Below, in pieces: positions 53,742-63,310 of a stretch of DNA of 64,000 bases. The stretch is taken from the NCBI RefSeq assembly GCF_041429775.1, contig NZ_CP163421.1, positions 1,947,001 through 2,011,000 on the forward strand, in the 5' to 3' direction. Under the pieces are notes generated by a model. That model ran no database searches. It was given only the letters and a program-made list of their open reading frames with translations, and was not told the origin of the DNA. The position numbers and the translations under genes are program-made. The stretch is from Glycocaulis abyssi. Lineage in GTDB: Bacteria; Pseudomonadota; Alphaproteobacteria; Caulobacterales; Maricaulaceae. Numbering within the stretch: the stretch's first letter is position 1; each line of letters starts with the position of its first letter.

Positions 53742-54014
53742 ATGTTTGTATTTATTAAAGTATTTGGCATATTACTGGTCATTGCAGGCTTGGCGGTTGC
53801 CTGGTCACCCATACCGCTTTGCATCGTCCTGATCCCGATAGGGCTGGCCCTGATCGTGGCCACATCACAGACCGCGCGCGACTGGCTGCACCGGCGCCGG
53901 GAAAACAATCCGGGCTTTGACCGCTGGATGAAGAAGATGGAAGGCAAAATACCAGAGCGCTTCTCCGAACCGCTACGGCGCACCGATGCGGAAGACTCAT
54001 CGAACCAGGGCTGA
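53742..54014 (+). CDS. small membrane protein (PGPGW-like)
   Basis: 90 residues with a hydrophobic hairpin (about 3-45: IKVFGILLVIAGLAVAW then LCIVLIPIGLALIVA) and a basic, polar C-terminus. GGAGG 5 bases upstream supports the ATG. It resembles short PGPGW-type membrane proteins, but the signature is weak, so the family call is tentative. Confidence 0.7.
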   Translation: MFVFIKVFGILLVIAGLAVAWSPIPLCIVLIPIGLALIVATSQTARDWLHRRRENNPGFDRWMKKMEGKIPERFSEPLRRTDAEDSSNQG

Positions 54015-54082
54015 GCGCTTTACCTCCCGCGCGCTACCGCGCATAAGGTCGGGCAGGATTTTGCGGGAGACCTGCCCTCACC

Positions 54083-55096
54083 ATGAAGCGCGTTCTCATC
54101 ACCGGTACAGCGGGCTTTATCGGCTTTCATCTGGCGCGCCTGCTGCTGGAAGAAGGCCATCAGGTCCACGGCTATGACGCTCTGACCGATTATTACGACG
54201 TCACCCTGAAACAGGCCCGTCACCGCATTCTGGAAGGCATGCCGGGCTTTGGCAAAACCGAAGCCCTGCTGGAGGACGCCGATACGCTGTTTCAGGCCGC
54301 GCGCGATTTTGCACCGGACGTGATCGTCCACCTCGCCGCGCAGGCCGGGGTTCGCTACAGCCTTGAGAACCCGCGCGCCTATGTCGAGGCCAATATTGTC
54401 GGCACGTTCAACGTGATGGAGATCGCGCGCGAGCTGAAAATCTCCCATCTCCTGATGGCGTCCACCTCCTCGGCCTATGGCGCGAACGAGGAGATGCCTT
54501 TTAAGGAAACCGACAAGGCCGACACGCCGCTGACCATGTATGCGGCGACGAAAAAGGCCAATGAGGTGATGGCCCATTCCTACGCCCATCTGTGGGATCT
54601 GCCGACCACCATGTTCCGCTTCTTCACGGTCTATGGCCCGTGGATGCGCCCTGATCTGGCGCCGTTCAAGTTCGCCGATGCCATCCTCGCGGGCCGGCCG
54701 ATCGACATCTATAATCATGGCGAGATGTACCGGGACTTCACCTATGTGGACGATCTGGTGCGCGGCATCCGGCTCTTGATGGACGCCGTGCCGGCGCGCC
54801 CGGCGAGCAGCGCAGACATCGCGCCGGGCGACTCCTTGAGTCCCGCCGCGCCCTTCCGCATCGTCAATATCGGCAACTCCACCAGGGTGAAGCTGCTGGA
54901 CTTTGTCGACATTATCGAGGCGGAGCTGGGGGTGAAGGCGATCCGCAACTACATGGATATGCAGCCCGGCGATGTGCCTGCCACCTGGGCCGATGCCAGC
55001 CTGTTGCAGAGCCTTACCGGCTATCGTCCGCAGACCGAATTTCGCGACGGCATTGCCAAGTTCGTCAGCTGGTTCCGCGAGTATTACGGGCGCTAG
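54083..55096 (+). CDS. NAD-dependent epimerase, UDP-glucuronate 4-epimerase type
   Basis: 337 residues, extended short-chain dehydrogenase fold: TGTAGFIGFHLA for NAD, ASTSSAYG (Ser), YAATKK (Tyr/Lys catalytic pair) and RFFTVYGPW, the latter typical of UDP-glucuronate 4-epimerases (CapI/LpsL). It would interconvert UDP-glucuronate and UDP-galacturonate for surface polysaccharide. The ribosome site is weak. The gene overlaps the tail of the DsbA-fold gene by 32 bases. Confidence 0.85.
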   Translation: MKRVLITGTAGFIGFHLARLLLEEGHQVHGYDALTDYYDVTLKQARHRILEGMPGFGKTEALLEDADTLFQAARDFAPDVIVHLAAQAGVRYSLENPRAYVEANIVGTFNVMEIARELKISHLLMASTSSAYGANEEMPFKETDKADTPLTMYAATKKANEVMAHSYAHLWDLPTTMFRFFTVYGPWMRPDLAPFKFADAILAGRPIDIYNHGEMYRDFTYVDDLVRGIRLLMDAVPARPASSADIAPGDSLSPAAPFRIVNIGNSTRVKLLDFVDIIEAELGVKAIRNYMDMQPGDVPATWADASLLQSLTGYRPQTEFRDGIAKFVSWFREYYGR

Positions 55097-56327
55097 CGGC
55101 GCGCAAATCCTCTTCCACAGCCCAGAGCCGGTCCTGACCCCAATGGGCGGGAAGATTGTTCACGCGGAAGCTGGGCACGCCCCACAGGCCCGCCTCCAGC
55201 ATGGTGGCGCGATTGGCTTCAGCCTTCTCCCGCCAGCTTTCGTCCGCCAAAGCCGCGCGCATGGCCGCAGCCGGGATGCCGGCGCGCCGGGAAAGCATTT
55301 CAAGCCCCTGATCGCTACCGGCATCAATGCCTTCTGCAAACACGCCGCGCAGGAAGGAATAGAGGAAGTCGGCCCCCTTGCCCTGATCCATGGCGGCAAA
55401 CAGCACCGCAAGCCCGCGCTCGACCGGCGCGCCGACCGGGTCTGACACCTTGCCGAAGGGCAGGCCGAGACGCTCCGCCTCACGCTTTGTATCGCGCATG
55501 ATGTAGAGACGCTTGGCCAGCGGTACGGGCAGGCCGCGCATCACCATAGGCAGTACAGGGCGCAGGCGCAGCTCCGCGCCGGTTGCCTCGGCCAGCGCCC
55601 TCAAGCGCGGAATGGCGATATAGGTGTAGGGGCTGCGCAGGGAGACAAAGGCTTCAATCCGCGTCCCGGCAGGCGCTTTCTTCGCCTCCAGCCGCACCTC
55701 GCGCCGCTCGGTAAAGCGCACCCCGCCGGGCCGGATGCGCGCCAGCCGGTCTTCGAGATAGGGCAGGCGGTCGAGCCCCCAATACCACTCGCCCTCGAAC
55801 TGGAACATGCCGCCGAGATAATGTCCGCGCCGCGCCCTTGCCCCGCGTGCCAGCGCCACACGCACATCACTATCGGACAACGGAATGGCAGACGCCTTGC
55901 CGGTCCTGAAGCCACGCTCAATGGCGCTGGAGATGGCAGAGAATACGGTCGCGTCGCGGATTCCCGCCAGCGCGGCCTGCGCGCGCGCCAGCAATTCGGC
56001 TGACGGCGCTGAGGTAAAGCTCGCCTCCATCCCCAGCCCTTCGGCCAGTGTACGCGCATCACGCAGCGACCATCCGGCCAGACGCTCCGCATCGGGCGCG
56101 GCAGCCTCGTCCGGCGGCGGCACGATATAGGGGATCACTCTTGCCCCCCAGACGGCTTCGAGATGCGGCAGGGCGCGCGCGGCCAGCGCCGAGTAGGGAT
56201 CATCCACCTGATGAAAATAGCGCACCACAGGCCGCGAGAGATTGAGCCGCCGCCGCATCGCCGCCAGGCCGCGCCGGGCTGAGCGCAGTGTGGGGCTGGT
56301 CACGATTTGCGGGACGAGTGTCTTCAT
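55065..56327 (-). CDS. tandem DsbA-fold protein (2-hydroxychromene-2-carboxylate isomerase-like)
   Basis: 420 residues with two thioredoxin-like DsbA domains: [23 protein letters not shown] (about 33-55) and [20 protein letters not shown] (about 222-241). The C-terminal one ends with the HCCA-isomerase/GST-kappa block [19 protein letters not shown]. Neither has a CxxC, so it is not a disulfide oxidase; glutathione-dependent isomerase or conjugation activity is likely. The tandem form is uncommon. It is followed by two GST-like genes in the same operon (58027 down to 55065). Confidence 0.8.
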   Translation of the reverse strand: MKTLVPQIVTSPTLRSARRGLAAMRRRLNLSRPVVRYFHQVDDPYSALAARALPHLEAVWGARVIPYIVPPPDEAAAPDAERLAGWSLRDARTLAEGLGMEASFTSAPSAELLARAQAALAGIRDATVFSAISSAIERGFRTGKASAIPLSDSDVRVALARGARARRGHYLGGMFQFEGEWYWGLDRLPYLEDRLARIRPGGVRFTERREVRLEAKKAPAGTRIEAFVSLRSPYTYIAIPRLRALAEATGAELRLRPVLPMVMRGLPVPLAKRLYIMRDTKREAERLGLPFGKVSDPVGAPVERGLAVLFAAMDQGKGADFLYSFLRGVFAEGIDAGSDQGLEMLSRRAGIPAAAMRAALADESWREKAEANRATMLEAGLWGVPSFRVNNLPAHWGQDRLWAVEEDLRAASARNTRGTS

Positions 56328-56986
56328 GGCTTTACCAGCTCCTGCCCGGCCTTCTGGAGCTTTGAGAGGTCTGGCAAGGGCGGGATGGACAGGCCCTTCA
56401 GAACCGGCGGGCGCTGTTCCAGCCGAGCCTTCCAGTCCAGCAGATGGTCAAGCCCGTCCAGCGGCACACCGGCCCAGAAATGGCCAAACACCCAGGGAAA
56501 GCAGGCAATATCGGCGATGGAATATTCATCGCCCGCCAGATATGGGGCCTCGGCGAGGCGTGTATTCATCACCTCGTAATGGCGGCGCGTCTCGCCCTGA
56601 TAGCGCTCGATGGCCAGCGGGATTTTCTCCGGCAGATAGCGGAAGAAGACATTGGCCTGGCCCTGCATCGGGCCTAGCCCGCCCACCTGCCAGAACAGCC
56701 ACTGGATGACGCGCGAGCGGCCTTCGGCGTTGTCCGGCAATAGTTTTCCTGTCTTTTCGGCCAGATGCATCAGGATGGCGCCGGACTCGAATATCGCCCG
56801 CCCGCCCTCATCAGAATCGACCAGCGCCGGGATACGGCCATTGGGATTGATCTTGAGATAGTCCGGCGCTTTCTGCTCGCCTTTGAGAAGCTGCAGCACA
56901 TGCAGCTGATAGGGCAGGTCCAGCTCCTCCAGTGCGATGGAGATCTTCCAGCCATTGGGCGTCGGTGCGGTGTAAAGCTCCAGCAT
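56324..56986 (-). CDS. glutathione S-transferase family protein (YfcG/YghU type)
   Basis: 220 residues. The N-terminal thioredoxin fold starts [15 protein letters not shown] with the Asn typical of nu-class (YfcG/YghU) enzymes. [10 protein letters not shown] is the glutathione-binding cis-Pro loop and [13 protein letters not shown] the second contact. The helical C-terminal domain has the N-capping motif [11 protein letters not shown]. It overlaps the DsbA-fold gene by 4 bases, so the products are coupled. Confidence 0.88.
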   Translation of the reverse strand: MLELYTAPTPNGWKISIALEELDLPYQLHVLQLLKGEQKAPDYLKINPNGRIPALVDSDEGGRAIFESGAILMHLAEKTGKLLPDNAEGRSRVIQWLFWQVGGLGPMQGQANVFFRYLPEKIPLAIERYQGETRRHYEVMNTRLAEAPYLAGDEYSIADIACFPWVFGHFWAGVPLDGLDHLLDWKARLEQRPPVLKGLSIPPLPDLSKLQKAGQELVKP

Positions 56987-56989
56987 GGC

Positions 56990-58027
56990 CTAATCCTCGT
57001 AAGCGGCCAGAAGGCCGTGATCGCCCAGCAGTTCACCCACATGTCCGCGATCCGTTTCGGGAAGGGCATCAATGGCGGCTTTGGTGGCAAGGCGGGTATC
57101 CTCCACCGGCTTGCGGGTAATCATCCGCACCTCCTGCCCGCTGGAGATCGTGAACCAGGACGATTTCTCACCCGCTTTCAGCGCCGCCCGGTTGGCGATC
57201 ATGTAGGGCACGAACCCGCCTGCCATCAGCCGGAAGAGACCGGACATGCCGTCAGGCAGCGCATCACCGGCGAGCCAGCCCTCCCCCTCATCGCGCCGCT
57301 CCCAGACTTTATCGGTCCAGTCCAGCATGGCCGGAGCGGCACTCGTCACAAAATTGCGCGCGTAATCATCGGCGGCGAAGTGGGCCTTCATGGCGCCCAG
57401 CAGGCCCAGATCAGCCATGGAGAGACGCTGGCCGAACAGGCCGCCATCCTTGCCAAGGATAGCCGCACACTGGCGCAGGAAGCTCGCAAACTCGGCGCGC
57501 AGACCCTCCTGATATTCGGGGCCCGCCCCCATCACCGTCATCGCCTTGCGGCCCCAGGGCTGGATGAAGGCGGCTGTCGCGGCAACCGATTCTTCCTCCT
57601 GCGCCGTCAGCGGGCGGTCATGCGTGCCGCCGCCCATATCCATGGCGATCTTGCGCGCGCAGATGGCCGCATCCTCATCATCAATCCAGCGCAGGTGCAG
57701 CGCGGCGCGCGTGAACCATTCATCGATCCAGTCATCCATGAGGCGGCAGGCGATATGTTGCACCGGGCTTGCCGGGATTACCGGGTGGGCCGGAAAGCGC
57801 GCGTGTAGCAGCTCGATAATGTAGGTGGAATCGTGGATCACCCACCCTTCAGGCGTTTCCACCACCGGGATCAGATGCGTGCCGGAGCGCGCTTCCAGCC
57901 TTGGCGCGACATCGGGTGATTTGGGCTTTGCTGCATGGGGAATGCGCATATAGCGCAGCGCGGCCTCCACCTTGCGGGTGAAGTAGGATGGGTCGGCTCC
58001 GTAGACGATATACTCACCCGGCATCAT
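56990..58027 (-). CDS. GST-fold protein (FAX/metaxin-like)
   Basis: 345 residues. The N-terminal domain (IVYGADPSYFTRKVEAALRY, SGTHLIPVVETPEGWVIHDST) is a glutathione-transferase thioredoxin fold; a long helical C-terminal domain follows with FGQRLSMADLGLLG. It extends about 120 residues beyond ordinary GSTs. Two ATGs (58027 and 58024) are possible, with GGGGAG upstream. Likely part of the same detoxification operon, next to a TetR regulator. Confidence 0.8.
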   Translation of the reverse strand: MMPGEYIVYGADPSYFTRKVEAALRYMRIPHAAKPKSPDVAPRLEARSGTHLIPVVETPEGWVIHDSTYIIELLHARFPAHPVIPASPVQHIACRLMDDWIDEWFTRAALHLRWIDDEDAAICARKIAMDMGGGTHDRPLTAQEEESVAATAAFIQPWGRKAMTVMGAGPEYQEGLRAEFASFLRQCAAILGKDGGLFGQRLSMADLGLLGAMKAHFAADDYARNFVTSAAPAMLDWTDKVWERRDEGEGWLAGDALPDGMSGLFRLMAGGFVPYMIANRAALKAGEKSSWFTISSGQEVRMITRKPVEDTRLATKAAIDALPETDRGHVGELLGDHGLLAAYED

Positions 58028-58054
58028 GGCATTTCACTCCCCGCCATATCGTTG

Positions 58055-58726
58055 TTAGGGCTGGCGCAGCGCGCCGTGCTTGAGCACCGCAATCAGGACA
58101 TCGGCATAGCGCTCTGCCGTGTCGGGATCCGACAATTCCATGCCGGCCAGCGCGCGCGCATTGGCGCTCTGCGCAAACGGCCCAATGGCCGCATTGGTCG
58201 ACAGCATGAACAGGAAATGCGGGTCGAACGCGTGGGCGCGGCCTGCCTCCTTTAGCTGGAAGAAAGGCTCCAGCGTGAAGGCCCAGGCCGGGCGCAAATG
58301 CTGCTCGACCAGCCTCTCATAGCGCTCCCCGCCCGCCAGCCCTGCCTGCATCACAAACGCCGCCAGCCAAGGGATGCGCGAAGCCGTCAGCACGGTGGCG
58401 CGCACCTGCGCCTCCATACGGGCGCGCGGGTTGTTCATGTCCACATTGGCCAGCGCCTGCACCATCGCATCATTCATCTGGCCAAACAGGTCTGCCGCCG
58501 CCGCATCCCACAGATCGGCCTTGCTGCCGAACATGTGGCGGATCACGGCGTGGGCGAGACCGGCATCGGCAGCAATGTCGCGCAAGGACGCGCCTTCGAA
58601 CCCGTGGCGGGCAAAGCGCGCTGCCGCCGCATCGAGAATCCGGCGGCGCTGCTCATCCGGCGCAATCTTGGCCGGACGACCCGGACGGGCGGGCTTGGCA
58701 ACCGGATTTTCGGGCAGGTCAGGCAT
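58055..58726 (-). CDS. TetR-family transcriptional regulator
   Basis: 223 residues. The DNA-binding domain (about 23-68) has the TetR pattern RRRILDAAAARFARHGFEGAS, then LRDIAADAGLAHAVIRHMFGSK. The C-terminal ligand domain is helical. It is divergent from the sulfatase genes and upstream of the GST genes, so it may control either. A 6-bp inverted repeat at 58787-58806 lies in the shared spacer. Confidence 0.88.
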   Translation of the reverse strand: MPDLPENPVAKPARPGRPAKIAPDEQRRRILDAAAARFARHGFEGASLRDIAADAGLAHAVIRHMFGSKADLWDAAAADLFGQMNDAMVQALANVDMNNPRARMEAQVRATVLTASRIPWLAAFVMQAGLAGGERYERLVEQHLRPAWAFTLEPFFQLKEAGRAHAFDPHFLFMLSTNAAIGPFAQSANARALAGMELSDPDTAERYADVLIAVLKHGALRQP

Positions 58727-58786
58727 CGCGCTTTCAGATTCCGTTGGACAGGAGCCTCTAATATTTTTACAAGTGTATATTAATGA

Positions 58787-58806
58787 GCTTGCACGACGAG
58801 GCAAGC
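58787..58806. promoter_or_regulatory. inverted repeat in TetR/sulfatase spacer
   Basis: GCTTGC and GCAAGC separated by 8 bases, about 25 bases before the sulfatase ATG and next to an AT-rich stretch (58762-58784) suited to a promoter. A candidate TetR operator by position only. Confidence 0.3.
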
Positions 58807-58830
58807 CTGTAAAACGGGGAGGCGGTATCC

Positions 58831-60492
58831 ATGCTCAACAGCACTCCTGGCCGGATCATGCTAGCCGCAGGCGCGGCGCTTGCCGTGCTGGCGGCCGCCG
58901 GATACTGGGCGTTCGACCGCTATTTCATCTATCTCCCGGGCCTGGTGCAGGATATCCGCAACCCGATAGGGCCGAACAGGGCTGTGGACTGGCAGCGCGG
59001 ACCGGATACCGCCCCTGAGGGCGAGCGTCCGCCCAATATCATTCTCATCGTTGCCGATGATCTGGGCTGGAATGACATAACCCTGCATGGCGGGGTGGCG
59101 GGCGGTACGGTGCCCACACCCAATATCGACAGGATCGCGCGCGCAGGCGTGCAACTGACCAATGCCTATGCGGCCAGCGGTACATGCGCGCCTTCACGCG
59201 CGGCGCTGATGACGGGCCGCTACCCCACCCGTATCGGCTTTGAGTTCACCCCTACCCCGCCCGGCATGACGCAGATTATCGGGCATATCGAGCGCGGGCA
59301 GACGGACCGGCGTCCCTTCCTGACCCGTGAGGTGGAAGGCGAGATACCCGAATTTGCCGATATGGGCCTGCCCGCTGACGAGGTGACGATTGCCGAAATG
59401 CTGTCGGGTGCGGGCTATCACACCGTGCATATCGGCAAATGGCATCTGGGCAATACGAACGGATCCGACGCGCTCAGCCAGGGGTTCGACGAGAGCCTTG
59501 AGCTGGCCGGGCTGCTCTACGCGCCCGCCGGTTCGCCCGATATGGTGGAGGCGCGGCAGGATTTTGATCCCATAGATCAGGTTTACTGGGCGATTGGCCG
59601 GGCGGCCGTGACGCACAATAATTCGTCGCGCTTTGCCCCGGACGGCTACATAACCGACTATTTCACCCGCGAGGCGGTGGAAGCGATCGAGGCCAACCGC
59701 AACCGGCCCTTCTTCCTCTATCTGGCGCACTGGGCGCCCCATTCGCCCTTGCAGGCCACGCGTGAGGATTATGAGGCCCTCGCCCATATCGAGGACCACG
59801 CACTCCGCGTTTACGCGGCGATGATCCGCGCGCTGGACCGTGGCATTGGCGAGGTGCTGGACGCGCTGGAAGCCAACGCGATTGCGGACAACACCATCAT
59901 CGTCTTCACCTCGGATAATGGCGGCGCGCACTATATCGGCCTTGAGAATATCAACGCGCCCTATCGGGGCTGGAAGGCAACCTTCTTTGGTGGCGGTGTC
60001 CGCGTGCCGACCTTTGTCAGCTGGCCGGGCGTCATCGAACCGGGTAGCGAAATGGCAGGTCTTGCCCAGCATATCGATTTTGCGCCGACGCTCGCTAGCT
60101 TTGGCGGCGCTGCCACCCCTTCAGACCGGGCAATCGACGGGGTGGACCTGACACCCTTCCTGACCGGCGAGATGGACGGCGAGCCGCACGAGACACTGTT
60201 CTGGCGCAGCGGCCATTATGAGGCCGTCATCCATCGCGGCTGGAAGCTGCAACGCACAGAGCGCCCCGACCGGGTCTGGCTGTTTGACCTTTCCAGTGAC
60301 CCGGAAGAGCGCAACGACCTCTCCGCCGCCGAGCCGGAGCGCGTAGCCGGTCTGATCGCGCTGCTGGACGCGCATGGCGCCACGCAAAGCGAACCACTCT
60401 GGCCGTCCGCCGTCGAAATGCCGGTCAGTATCGACCAGCCGCTGGGCCGGCCCGAGAGCGAGGATGATGAATATGTCTACTGGCCCAATTAG
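58831..60492 (+). CDS. exported sulfatase (formylglycine type)
   Basis: 553 residues with an N-terminal membrane anchor or signal (about 8-28). The metal site begins IILIVADDLGWND; the modification site is CAPSR with Cys119, which FGE converts to formylglycine; HIGKWHLG and FTSDNGG supply further active-site residues. It would remove sulfate from esters such as sulfated polysaccharides. GGGGAGG upstream supports the ATG. The next sulfatase starts inside its 3' end and an FGE gene converges on them. Confidence 0.92.
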   Translation: MLNSTPGRIMLAAGAALAVLAAAGYWAFDRYFIYLPGLVQDIRNPIGPNRAVDWQRGPDTAPEGERPPNIILIVADDLGWNDITLHGGVAGGTVPTPNIDRIARAGVQLTNAYAASGTCAPSRAALMTGRYPTRIGFEFTPTPPGMTQIIGHIERGQTDRRPFLTREVEGEIPEFADMGLPADEVTIAEMLSGAGYHTVHIGKWHLGNTNGSDALSQGFDESLELAGLLYAPAGSPDMVEARQDFDPIDQVYWAIGRAAVTHNNSSRFAPDGYITDYFTREAVEAIEANRNRPFFLYLAHWAPHSPLQATREDYEALAHIEDHALRVYAAMIRALDRGIGEVLDALEANAIADNTIIVFTSDNGGAHYIGLENINAPYRGWKATFFGGGVRVPTFVSWPGVIEPGSEMAGLAQHIDFAPTLASFGGAATPSDRAIDGVDLTPFLTGEMDGEPHETLFWRSGHYEAVIHRGWKLQRTERPDRVWLFDLSSDPEERNDLSAAEPERVAGLIALLDAHGATQSEPLWPSAVEMPVSIDQPLGRPESEDDEYVYWPN

Positions 60493-62230
60493 GCGCGCCC
60501 TTTGGGCGCTTTGCCTTGCATTTGTGCTCAGCGCACCGGCGTCCGGCGATGAGCGGCCCAATATCCTGATCGTTATTCTCGATGATATCGGGTTCACCGA
60601 TCTGGGCGCCTATGGCAGCGAGATAGCAACGCCGCACATGGACGCGCTGGCGGCGCGCGGCGCGCAGTTCACCAATTTTCACGTCGCGCCCACCTGCGCG
60701 CCGACGCGCGCCATGCTGATGACCGGCGCGGATAGTCACCGCACCGGCATTCCCACGCTCGAACACCTTGTCATCCCGGAATATCAGGACCAGCCCGGCC
60801 ATGAGGGCGAGCTCAATACCGCCGTGGCCACCATCGCCGAACATTTGCAGGCGGCCGGCTACCAGTCCTTCATCACCGGCAAATGGCATCTTGGCCGGTC
60901 GTCGACCTCGCTCCCGGCGGCGCGCGGCTTTGACCGCAGCTTCATTCTGGACTCGTCTGGCGCCGACAACTGGGAGCACCGCACCTATCTGCCTCACTAT
61001 ACCCACGCCGAATGGTGGGAGGATTTCGAACCCGTCCAGGAATTTCCCGACAATTTCTATTCGTCCGAGTTTCTGACCGACCGGCTGATCGCCTATATCG
61101 GCGACCGGGACGTGAACCGTCCCTTCCTGGCCGTGCTGTCCCTACAGGCCAACCACATCCCCCTTCAGGCCCCGCGCGAATTCACCGAGCGCTATGCGGG
61201 CCGCTATGATGCGGGCTGGGACGTGCTGCGCGACGAGCGCCGCAGCGCCGCCATCGCGCTGGGGCTGGTCCCTGAAAGCACCGAGCTGGCAGAGCAACCG
61301 CAAGGGCTGCGTGACTGGGAGCAATTATCCCGGCGCGAGCGCGAGTTTGCCATTGCCAGCCGCGAGGTTGCCGCCGGCATGCTGGAAGCGGCTGACCATC
61401 ATGTCGGACGGCTTCTGGACTGGCTGGACGCGCAAGGCAGGCTGGAGAATACGCTGGTCATCGTGCTGTCTGACAATGGCCCGGAATACAATCATCCCAC
61501 CGATAACTGGGCTTTTGGCATGTGGCTCGCCATGCAGGGCTATTCGCTTGACGTGGACGATCTGGGCGAGCGGCGCACCTACGCCTTTATCGGCCCGGAA
61601 TGGGCGACCGCCTCAGCCTCGCCACTCTCCCTGTTCAAGTTTCACGCAGGCGAAGGGGGCTTGCGCGTTCCGCTGATCGTCGCCGGGCCGGGCGTGGAGG
61701 CACGCGGCCTGGTCTCCGGCTTCAGCTTCGTCACGGATATCGCCCCGACCCTGCTGGATATCGCGGGCGCCCGCCCGCTTGACGAACGCGAGCCGATAAC
61801 CGGGCGGTCTCTGGTTCCGGTGCTGACCGGGCAAGCGGACACGATCTATGGCCTGGACGATGCAGTGGGCCTTGAAATGTCGGGCATGTCCGCTCTCTGG
61901 CGCGGGGACTGGAAGCTGGTACGCAGCATGCCGCCTTTCGGCGACGGGCAATGGCGGCTTTTCAACCTCGCCACTGATCCGGGTGAGGCTCACGATCTTG
62001 CGGACTCAGAGCCGGAAATTCTGGCATCGATGATGGAGGCTTATGCCGCCTACGAGGCGCGCGTCGGCGTAATCCCGGTGCCAGAAGGCTTCAATGCCGC
62101 CGAGCGCATCGCCGCGCTGGGCTGGAAAGCCTTCCTGGACCAGCATGGCCTGATGCTGATCGGGCTTGGCATGCTTGTTCTGGCACTGTTGGGCGGCGGC
62201 CTCATTCTGGTGCTCACCCGCCAGCGCTGA
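60473..62230 (+). CDS. second exported sulfatase, C-terminal membrane anchor
   Basis: 585 residues from the ATG at 60473 (20-base overlap with the first sulfatase). Signal peptide about 1-26, metal site LIVILDDIGFTD, modification site CAPTR with Cys75, FITGKWHLG, and VLSDNGPEYNHP. A C-terminal helix (LGMLVLALLGGGLILVL) and a few basic residues would anchor it in the membrane, unlike its neighbour. ATGs at 60464 and 60467 are alternatives. Its stop codon abuts the stop of the FGE gene on the other strand. Confidence 0.9.
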   Translation: MSTGPIRRALWALCLAFVLSAPASGDERPNILIVILDDIGFTDLGAYGSEIATPHMDALAARGAQFTNFHVAPTCAPTRAMLMTGADSHRTGIPTLEHLVIPEYQDQPGHEGELNTAVATIAEHLQAAGYQSFITGKWHLGRSSTSLPAARGFDRSFILDSSGADNWEHRTYLPHYTHAEWWEDFEPVQEFPDNFYSSEFLTDRLIAYIGDRDVNRPFLAVLSLQANHIPLQAPREFTERYAGRYDAGWDVLRDERRSAAIALGLVPESTELAEQPQGLRDWEQLSRREREFAIASREVAAGMLEAADHHVGRLLDWLDAQGRLENTLVIVLSDNGPEYNHPTDNWAFGMWLAMQGYSLDVDDLGERRTYAFIGPEWATASASPLSLFKFHAGEGGLRVPLIVAGPGVEARGLVSGFSFVTDIAPTLLDIAGARPLDEREPITGRSLVPVLTGQADTIYGLDDAVGLEMSGMSALWRGDWKLVRSMPPFGDGQWRLFNLATDPGEAHDLADSEPEILASMMEAYAAYEARVGVIPVPEGFNAAERIAALGWKAFLDQHGLMLIGLGMLVLALLGGGLILVLTRQR

Positions 62231-63157
62231 TCAGTCTGGCGCAGGCCCGCGCCAGAGTGTGCGAAAGCCCAGATGCTCGGTGGAGAAGCGCTCGTCTCCC
62301 GGTTGGCGCGCCGCCGGGCGGTAGCGGTGGCAATAGCTGTCCGAGCACAGGAATGACCCGCCCTTGATGACGCGGAAGCCCGGCTGCCCCCATTCGTCTT
62401 GCGTCCATTCCCAGACATTGCCCGCCATGTCGTAGAGCCCGTACCCGTTGGGCGCATAGCAGCCGACGGGGGCAAGACCGGCATGACCGTCCGCGCCGCT
62501 ATCTTCCACCGGAAACACGCCCTGCCAGTGATTGGCCATAAAGGCCCCGTCCGGGCGCATCTCATCGCCCCAGACATAGGGCGCGCCATCAATGCCGCCG
62601 CGCGCGGCATGCTCCCATTCGGCCTCGCCGGGCAGGTCATGGCCGCGCCAGCGCGCATAGGCCAGCGCATCCTCATAGGCGATCTGGACCACCGGCCAGC
62701 TATCCCGGCCCTCAATCGTGCTGGAGCGCCCCTGTGGCTGGCGCCAGCTCGCGCGCGGATCAAAGCGCCACCAGGTGCGGATATCCGACCAGTCGCGCAC
62801 CTGCACGCCGGGGCCGAACACCCCGCCCCCGCCCACATCCGGGCCATCGCGCTCAGCCAGCGTCACATATCCGGTCGCCTCCACGAAGGCGGCGAACTCT
62901 CCATTGGTAACCTCGTGAATGCCGATCCAGAAGCCATCCACTTGCGCGCTGCGCACCGGGCGCTCCTCGGGGAAGAAGTCCTCTGATCCCAGCTGGACGG
63001 TGCCGGGGGGCACCCACACCATGCCCGATGCGGGAGATTCAGGGTCGGGCAGGGTCAACGGCAGACAGGCTTCGATAGATGTTTCGCTACCGCCGCAGGC
63101 AGAAAGGCCCGCCATCCCGGCCAGCAACACCGCCAGACCCAGCCCATTGTTCTTCAT
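62231..63157 (-). CDS. exported formylglycine-generating enzyme (lipoprotein)
   Basis: 308 residues with a lipoprotein signal ending LSAC (Cys21), so it should act outside the cytoplasm. The FGE-sulfatase domain is complete: VPPGTVQLGS, EVTNGEFAAFV, DLPGEAEWEHAARGG, GNVWEWTQDEW and GGSFLCSDSYCHRYRPAAR, with the two catalytic cysteines and GFRTLW at the end. FGE oxidises the sulfatase cysteine to formylglycine. It converges on the two sulfatases with no gap and most likely activates them. Confidence 0.92.
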   Translation of the reverse strand: MKNNGLGLAVLLAGMAGLSACGGSETSIEACLPLTLPDPESPASGMVWVPPGTVQLGSEDFFPEERPVRSAQVDGFWIGIHEVTNGEFAAFVEATGYVTLAERDGPDVGGGGVFGPGVQVRDWSDIRTWWRFDPRASWRQPQGRSSTIEGRDSWPVVQIAYEDALAYARWRGHDLPGEAEWEHAARGGIDGAPYVWGDEMRPDGAFMANHWQGVFPVEDSGADGHAGLAPVGCYAPNGYGLYDMAGNVWEWTQDEWGQPGFRVIKGGSFLCSDSYCHRYRPAARQPGDERFSTEHLGFRTLWRGPAPD

Positions 63158-63310
63158 GCGAAAAATTCCCTCATCACCCGTCAACCAGACTTGCGAGCCA
63201 GTCGCAATCCATAAAGATTTTCTCTGTTTTGCGCACGCAGCATAAACTTCGACTATACCGTCAATCAGGATAATCGATTTAATTTCGCACGGCCCGCTTG
63301 ATACACATAG

